Assembly (NCBI GenBank): GCA_903813345.2
Contig: CAIIXF020000007.1
Coordinates: 39,511,671-39,575,670 of the forward strand
Source: Owenia fusiformis
Lineage: Eukaryota; Annelida; Polychaeta; Sabellida; Oweniidae
Direction of reading: 5' to 3'
Length of the DNA: 64,000 nucleotides
The position numbers were made by a program, and so were the translations under genes. Below are positions 28,001-37,000 of this stretch, piece by piece. The notes below the pieces were generated by a model. The model was not told the DNA's origin and did no database searches. It was given only the letters and a program-made list of their open reading frames with translations. How positions within the stretch are numbered: position 1 is the first letter of the stretch; every line of letters begins with the position of its first letter.

Positions 28001-31000
28001 GACAAAATAGATAGATACAAATCTTGAGAAAATCCCTAATGTTCTGTATGTGTATAGCATCTAACAGAAAAATCGAAATGATCTTTTCAATTTAATGATT
28101 TGTTTGAAGAAACAAAGACTAAACTTTATCAAAACTCTGAAAGAATAAAAGTCAGGAATGATAGCGATGACGTATGAAAAAGTAACAAAACAAGCCACTT
28201 TGATAAGAAACAAACATTTTTCTAATTGGATAAATCAAAAGAATTAACGAGACCTTTGTCTGCTTTTTGTTTGGCACGCAAGAAGGAAAAGAACTGATGC
28301 AGAACATTGACTTATCAGCACGTATTTAGAGATAACTGTCTGAGGATTTCATCTTGAATGTTTTTTTCAATGTGGTGATGTGTGCCTTATCAAATACAGA
28401 GTGACCCAAAAACAGAACTGCCCAGAATTGGAATTAGAGGGTACTTTTTCTTTTTCTATTACAAATTCAAAAACCTTGCTTAAGATAAACATCTTCATTT
28501 TTGAGAATCTTATAAGCTCCCAATTAACTTTAAATGGTTTAACAGTACTGTACAGACTTTTTCAGTTATCTCCTAATAAAAGGGTAGCCTCCCTGCCCAA
28601 TGCTCCATTCTTTATCTTTATAGATAGTGTTTACCCTTATGTGCTTATCTATTTTCTTCCTATTCATCTCAACTGTGTTGACTTTTATTAAGATAAAGTA
28701 TTTCACTGTCACAGTCATGAACCAGAAAACTGTAGACTCTACTAAATAAATTCTGTGTGTGATAATAGGAATGTTTTAAGAAAGCCAGATTTTTTTGGTT
28801 TCTATAAAATTCAGTTTCAATTAAATACAAAGCCGTTCATCTTCTTTTCACTTCCTTATTTTCCACATCGAATATATATTAATTAAGAGAGCTTTAACCA
28901 ATCAAACACCTTGGTTTATTCACAATCTCTAGATCTTGATTGAGTGCAGAGATTTCACAACGATTTGATTTGAGTAATCTTGGCTGATCTATGATATGAA
29001 TATTTCATATAATACCTGATAAGAATCTCATGAAAGCTACTATGATCACATTCATACAGTCAGAAAACATAATTTGTCTTACTTGTTTGTTGATAAAATA
29101 ATTTATAAAAATGTATTTGTCAGAGAATTTCATCTTTCAATTAGGGAAAATTCTGGAAATTATGATTTGAAAATCTGATAACCAATTAAAGTATTGAAAT
29201 GCCAGAATATCGGACAGTTTCTCAAACTTAAGAGATAAATAATACGAAGTTAGCAAAATCAAGCCCAGGTAGATAGTACTATGTATTGGTATTCCAGTCA
29301 AGGCTTGCAGAATTATATGATGACATAATTATTCAATGATTGCACATTGCATGGGTTCCCACTCATCACTCACTTAGCAATTGGATTAGATCTTGTCCCA
29401 CCCTGAGCAGAAAAATTCATCAGGACCATTAAGTTATATTTTACAATTCTGCACATAGAGCAGACATGGATTAAACAGAGTCTACAAATTTTAGAGAAAA
29501 TCTCCAAATTGTAACAAACAAAAAATTTAATTGTGATATTAATTTTCGAAAAATACAGTGAGAGTTTTTGATCATGTTTTAGGTTTTGTGCACAGGTAAA
29601 ACTTTTTTCAACTTGTCGAGCTATCAAAGACGGAACTAATTACTCTTGCGATCAAATAGACGAAGCACTTGGCGCTTGTAGTAACGACAAGTTGGAGGGA
29701 AAAGCAAATGTTCACGTGTCAGATTTCCTTCAGGTCATATAACAAAACTGATGATGACTCTGCCTATTCAAGAATTTTATCATCGCATAAATATTTTGTG
29801 TTTTTCTTTAAAAGATCAACATTTTTGAATAAATTACATCAGATGTAATTTCATATTTAGGATAATCCTCTCATTTCTTTTTGTTTGTTTATTGTTTCTT
29901 TGTCATAATTCAAAATCAAATCTGTTTAACATTTCTTTGGGCAGGTGGTATTAATTACCTTATTTGCAATTACAATAAAAACGAGAGAAGACAAATAAAA
30001 CTGACAGGGAATTCCACTTCAGCATGTCAAAACCAAAGTCTACGATATTAAATTAAGTTCAGTAAAACCTGTATATCCAAACATCTCTTAAATTCTAACA
30101 TCTCTCAATGTGAAAACTTGCAGTCCCATTATTTTATTATCATGTTACCACCAGAAGTGGAGGCATATTGTTAAAGTCCGTAAAGTTTTGTGGATGGTGT
30201 TCAGTGTTCGATGGTTGGTAGTTCGTATGTCAGCAGTCTGCATCTGTAACAAATGGCAAGTAGTGACATTTTGCAAGTTAATGCCTTCTCCCATTTTGAT
30301 TCACATTTAGAAAACTTGAAGTTTTCTGTAACAAATGGCAGGTAGTGACATTTTGCAAGTTAATGCCTTCTCCCATTTTGATTCACATTTAGAAAACTTG
30401 AAGTATGAACAAGTGCAAATCCGAACACTTTTGACAATAGTCTCCAGTTTCGTGTAAGTCAGGTTATACTAAACAGTTTTTTGGTGATAAAAGTATTTTT
30501 TATGTCTGCGGAAATTATTAAGCTGACATGTCGTAAATTTTCTGTTCAAATTTGTTGTAACTAGGAGTTGCAATAAAATCTATTTAAATTGTAAAGTAAA
30601 TTTGACTGAGAATCCTACCTTGCCGTGTCATAATTAGTTATTTATAATGTGTACAGAAATCAGATTGACCCGAGTCACAGAAACCTAGAAACTGGACTGA
30701 CACACATTTTCATTTCAAATTTTTCATGATGTTATACAGTAAAACCTGTCTAATCTGTATGCTTCTAGGACTGGCCAAAAGTGTTTAAAATGGAAGGTAC
30801 TGTTCACATCTTGATTTGTTTTTAACAAAGGCTCATCAATGCTGGATGAAAATATTGACAGAAAAAAGTGTTTGTCTCGAGAGGTGTTCAGATTTAGGAG
30901 CTCGGATATACAGGTTCTTCAGTGATTGAACACTGTTCACATCTTGAGTTTTTTTTAGCGAATGCTCATCAATGCTGGATGAAAATATGGACAGAAAAAG

Positions 31001-34000
31001 GTGTTTGTCTTGAGAGGTGTTCATATTCAGGAGCTCGGATATACAGGTTCTTCAGTGATTGAATCATTTTTGATTTACACTTGCCATCATTAAGATAATT
31101 GTTATACTTCTTTTTACTCGTCTTATGCATGTCCCTGGACCCCCACCCCCATGTTCCTTACCCCGAATGTGAGCTTTGTGGGGGTGGAGTCAAAAAGGCC
31201 ACAAACATGAGTATCATATTTTACCTGGATGTTATGTATTTGATACGACCCCTTACCTAATGGTATATTTACACTAAACCCAAGTTGAAACATTTTGATT
31301 TACATTAGATATAAACCCACAGGTAGAACTGATCTTTCAAAACAACTGGGAATAAACAATAAACAAACTTACAACAAATAAACAAAATAAATCTGGAGAA
31401 AATTACCATCCTTCATCAAAGGGGTTTATTTATTTTTCAAAAGAAAAGGAAGTGAATCCTTGGACCAAGGATGAAAATTACAGGTTGAAGAAATTAGGAT
31501 AAAAATGGATAGAATCGGGTCTTAATAGCAACCTTTCAAAAAATTGTTTTGTTTATTTTATGGTATTTTGGTTCATATTCCTTGGCCTATCTATTTTCTT
31601 ATATCACCCGCATGTTTCATACGTTTAAGGCATATCAATGTGTCCATTTTTCTATAAATGTGGATTTCCTATCGTATTATTTTGAAAAAATATTATAGTA
31701 CTTTCAATCTTGAATAATTTTAGCATTTTATGTTGTAGATTTTTTAAGATGCTTGAGATAAGTTATTCTATCTTTAAATCCAGCAATTACAATCTTGAAA
31801 TAAATGAATCGGTAAAGAAAAAATGAATGAAAGGATATCGAAAAGCTGTGTAAGATAAGGATGGAGTCATTTGGTTATTTTGAGAAAATAGTGAACTTTT
31901 GTTACCTCGGTGATATATTTTGATGGGTTTCAATTCACCACTAGTTTATCTAAGAAACTTTCTGCACTTTCTTTGAAGTGAAAAAGTCTGCCTTTAATGT
32001 TTATATAAACTCAGTATGATACCAGCACTTTTCTTTCATTATATTTAGATAATAGTTGCTTTGAATTGTCGCTTTTTCAGATTCTGCGTAATTTCTCTTA
32101 AATTTTTGAATGAAGTTTGCAATTTTCTAGGATTACTATACAATTTAGAGAGTTAGCTATGTGTCTATATATTCATTTCTTGCTGCGATCTCTCTTTTTT
32201 ATGATTTTCCCATTTCAAAGTATGACCATTTGTTTGTTATTACCACGGTATTCACTCTCTTACCTTTCATTGTAGTAAGATTGAATGAAATTGAACCTGA
32301 TAAAGAAATGTTGTTTATTAGATGATGGATCAGTGTCCGCACCCACGTTTATCACAATCATGGTGGCTCAGGCTTTCCATGAAAATTCATCAGTGAAGAA
32401 GAGTATCAAAATATTCAATCCATTCACTTATAAAAAGAGTTCCCACATTTTCATAGTTTCAATATATCTTTTTCAACTACAACCGTATTGTGTAATTGTT
32501 TTTCTCTCATTGAAATGTTGATTTTTCATTTCTTTAATGTGCTCCAAAACATTTCATCTTTTTGTAAACAGAGCAGTGTTTATGAAACTGCAAAATGTAG
32601 CAGACAATCTTGTGTATTGTTTACATCTTGACTATTCATAATATTGAGTAAATTGGTAATTAAAACATTTTGGCATATGTGTTGCCCAAATTGAATGTAA
32701 ACTAGTACGGTAAAAGCCCAAGTTTTCAAGGTGCCCCGATTTTCACTATATTCGCTGAAGAGGCTTGACCGTGAAATTAAAGGCATAGTGAATATTTGAT
32801 TCAACATTGAATTCAATTGGATATTTCTTCAAACAGTGAAATTTTACGCCCATGAAACATTTCAGATTGACAAAATAGTGAATTTTTTTGTCAGTGAAAA
32901 TTTGGGCTTTTATAGTACTCCACAAATTTTCTCATAAGTTCAGAATGTTTCAAGTTGAACTTCCATAAAATGATCATGAGAGAGTTTAAGTGTTTTGGAT
33001 TTGTCAAGAAGAACTCAGATATTGAAAGCAGGGAATAATGAGACAGCCACAAGAGTTCAGATTTTTAAAAAAAAGTATTGTTTGTGCTAAGACATTACAT
33101 CTACATTTCTTAACCTGTTTAAATTCCAGACTTTTGCATGGAATCACAGCTATGAATATGTACTGCCAAAGTTGGAAGGGAGCAGTCAAAAATGAGTGTG
33201 TTTTAAATACTAAATCAATGGCTTTTATTTTTTTGTCAATATCTGAAATACTTTCAACTGGGATGATATTGTATTTGGAAGTCCTTTCATCCCTGATCTC
33301 TTTGTCATTTACATCATCTACCTGTCCCTTTATTATCAATTTTTTGTCATAAATTATAGCAGCAGATGTCTTCTTTTGTAATATCCCATGTTTTCGGTGT
33401 TGCTGCTTTGACTACCACTGTACTTCACAGTGTGTGTATGTTTTCTTATCTTGCCCTTTGTATTTTTAAATTCGAGGCTGGACAGGGGAATACTGTAATA
33501 TCTGTTATATACCATGTTCTGTACTTCACTGGACTCTGTATTCGTCTTCTAATCTAGCCATTTGTGTTTTTATATTCCAGGTTGGACGGGGGAGTACTGT
33601 AATATCCCGTGTTCTCAGGGTTACTTTGGCTACCATTGTACCTCGCTGTGTATGTGCCAGAATGGAGCAACATGTGATGCAAGCAGTGGGCAATGTTACT
33701 GTGATAGAACATGGACTGGGCCTTTGTAAGTATAGAGTGCAATCTGTATGCAGTTTAAATAGTAGAGGTGTCACGGGACAGATATCTTTTGGGTGGACCT
33801 CTTTTCTGTGTTAAGATGCCCATTTTTCATTGTTACATTTACTCTAGGCTCAAAAGGCTGATTGGTAACACAATAAAGGGCAAAAACTTGTTTTTCAAAT
33901 TGGTGATTCTTAATTGGGTCACAAGATATTTGGATCACAGAAAGTTGTGGTTTAAAATTAATGTAGGATCACACGATGTTTTTTCTTCTATTGTAACTTT

Positions 34001-37000
34001 TCATCATTTGACATCAAATTAAATATACAAAATCTGGTGTGCATGTGATCTTTCCTAAGAGATTCCTGCCAAACAGACTTTTATATTGTGTCTTAACCTG
34101 CAAATGTTTAGCACATGGATCATATGTGCTACTTCCACTGTTTATTAATAACAGTTTCCTTCTCGTAGGTGCACAGAGAGATGCCCCGATGATAACCCAG
34201 ATTGTGGGAGACAGCGATGTATCTGTCAGAATGGAGGAGAATGTAACGAAAGAGGCTTCTGCATCTGTAAACCTGGGTGGCAGGTAAGAAGAAACAAATA
34301 CAGTAAAACATGTACAAGTGGAACGCCTTTATTATTGCAAAGAAATGTTCCACTCGAAAGGTGTTTCACTTACAGAGGTTCATTTGTTTGATATCAGTTG
34401 GTTACAGGACTTAAAGTGCACCCCCATGGAGGTATTTCATTTTTTGAGGTGTTCCATTTTCAAAAGTGTTTCGGTTTTATGTTTGTGCTTAAATGGAATC
34501 ACATGCTTTATTGAACTTACTTACATGTTAAAAAGTTTTTCCAATCAGCTTTAGAGCATATTTTCTAGCTCTGAGCTCCTTTAAGATAAACAAAACTATC
34601 AGAATATTGAAAAAAATCTGTTTTAAGACCCCTTTTCCTGTGGGCTGGGCTCTTTTTACTGTGATAACTCTATTGACTTCAATGTTAATACCAGTATTTG
34701 CAGGGCTTTAATGTTGATATTTGCAGGGCTTTAATGTTGATATTTGCAGGGTTTTAGTGTTGACATTTGCAGGGTTTTAATGTTGATATTTGCAGGGTTT
34801 TAATGCTGATATTTGCAGGGTTTTAATGTTGATATTTGCAGGATTTTAATGTTGATATTTGCAGGGTTTTAATGTTGATATTTGCAGGGTTTTAGTGTTG
34901 ATATTTGCAGGGTTTTAGTGTTGATATTTGCAGGGTTTAATATTGATATTTGCAGGATTTTGCAGGATTTTAATGTTGATATTTGCAGGGTTTTAATGTT
35001 GATATTTGCAGGGTTTTAATGTTGATATTTGCAGGGTTTTAATGTTGATATTTGCAGGATTTTAATGTTTATATTTGCAGGGTTTTAATGTTGATATTTG
35101 CAGGGTTTTAATGTTGAAATTGGCAGAGTTTTAATGTTGATATTTGCAGGGTTTTAATGTTGATATTTTCAGTGTTTTAATGTTGATATTTGCAGGGTTT
35201 TAATGTTGATATTTGCAGGGTTTAATGTTGATATTTGCAGGGTTTTAATGTTGATATTTGCAGGGTATTGCATGTGCCGTTAGGTGTCCCCAGGGTCTGT
35301 ATGGTCCAGAGTGTCGAGAGACTTGCAGCTGTTACAATGGCGCCACCTGTGACCCAGAGTATGGAAAATGTTCCTGTCCCGATGGCTACATTGGAGACAG
35401 GTAACACAAACATTTTAATTTTCAATTAAAGAATAGTTTCTGATCAAGAGTACTCAGTGCTCAAGTTTTACACCATGGGGTTTGTTTTTGAACTCTTAAT
35501 TTTAAGGGATAAGTATGTTCAACTAATGCTGTGGTCACATTTACTTCGATTTTTACTACGGCGCCCGGCCGATTGAGTATTTTTTCAAAATTGTATTCAA
35601 TTTTGAACAAAATACTCACCGGCCAGGCGCTGGTGTTAAAAATCGGAGCAAATGTGACCACGGCATTTCTACAGGCAGTCATTTTCTGCCTTAACCTGCT
35701 TGATCCCCTTGCTAATTTTAAAACAATGTTATCCCAATGTTTTATCTTGGCAACACCCTTAATTGTCATCAAAGTGTTCACTCCATCATTCCTCCTCAGA
35801 TTGCCATGATCTTATTTTTAAAGATTTGTTTTGAATTTTACAAAAATTGATGTTACTTCCTTCAAAAAAAGCATTTTAAAGCTCTTTTCTTCTATATCCC
35901 CCATGGCTACGCCTATGAAATGTTAATACTCTTTGAAAATATTCCTTATTTCACTGAATGAATTATGAATTTTATACTTTGTGTTCCAGATGTGAAGAGG
36001 AGTGTACGCCTAATAGATACGGGAAAAACTGTACGGAAGTCTGCCAGTGTGTTAATGACGCCATATGTGGTCACACAGATGGCAGGTGTGCATGTGCACA
36101 GGGCTACACGGGCCACCATTGTGAAATAAGTGGTATGTTGGTACCTTGGAAACTAGAGGTTGATTAGATTGTGTTTCTGCTACCATGGTAACAATTAGCG
36201 TGATCCATTGATATTTGATTATCATGATTCTCTTTGTTTTCAGTTTGTCCACAATTTCACTTTAGTCTACCAGAGTGCAGCGAGACTTGTAATTGTCACC
36301 GAGAGTACTCAAAGGCATGTCACCCAGCCACTGGGGAGTGCATCTGCCAGCCTGGGTGGTCAGGACCCCAGTGTACCGACCCATGTCCTGCTCCTTTCTA
36401 TGGTGACCAATGTGGCTTACAGTGCCCCTGTACTAATGGGGCGTATTGCGACCCCATTGATGGAACATGTATATGTGCTCCTGGATATACAGGTCTATAG
36501 TAAGTGTATATATAACAGTATAATTTAGAGAGTTTGTACAGGTCAACCTGTGTAAGTACCTCAAAGTGTTCCGCTAATGGCACGCCTTTGAAGTGTCTTA
36601 TCTACAGAGGTGTTCCGCTTCACAGGAATTTTAAGTAATCAGTTCAAATAAACTTCAGTTCAGCCGATTATTTAATTAGATATTTGCAGACATTAAAATA
36701 TGATTAGAATAAAATCAAATCAATTTTCATGCTATCTTACTTGTGCACAATACTTGTAAATAAAAAACAAACATATGTGTCCGTCTTTAACATTTTTAGT
36801 ATTTCTTTATTTGTTTCCATTTTAGTTGCGAACGGGCCTGTAGCAATGACACATATGGATTAAATTGTGCTGAAAGATGTCAGTGTTTACATGACAGCGA
36901 CTGTAACCATGAGAACGGTGTATGCAGCTGTGCTCCAGGTAACATATTGTCTCATTCCGTGGTAACCATTATATTCATAGAATATCAAAATCAGTGTTTG

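Larger units (their letters stand above)
27283..33580 (+). other. Intron 5 (6.3 kb)
   Basis: It holds a CACCACC-family element (30142-30288) with an 84-bp tandem duplication, a two-unit duplication of a GTTCA repeat (30735-31075), and decayed exon 6 copies (33371-33545). 27.3-30.1 and 31.1-33.3 kb are AT-rich with no feature I can support; several 60-110-codon open frames there lack splice and codon support. Confidence 0.85.

Noticed and set aside
32285-33352. Several 78-111-codon frames on both strands before exon 6
   Set aside because: They overlap one another on opposite strands, lack splice signals and similarity, and are expected by chance; only the exon 6 remnants in this area are meaningful.
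4709-33580. CRISPR-like arrays (regularly spaced repeats)
   Set aside because: The repeats are contiguous tandem units with no unique spacers, in eukaryotic introns.
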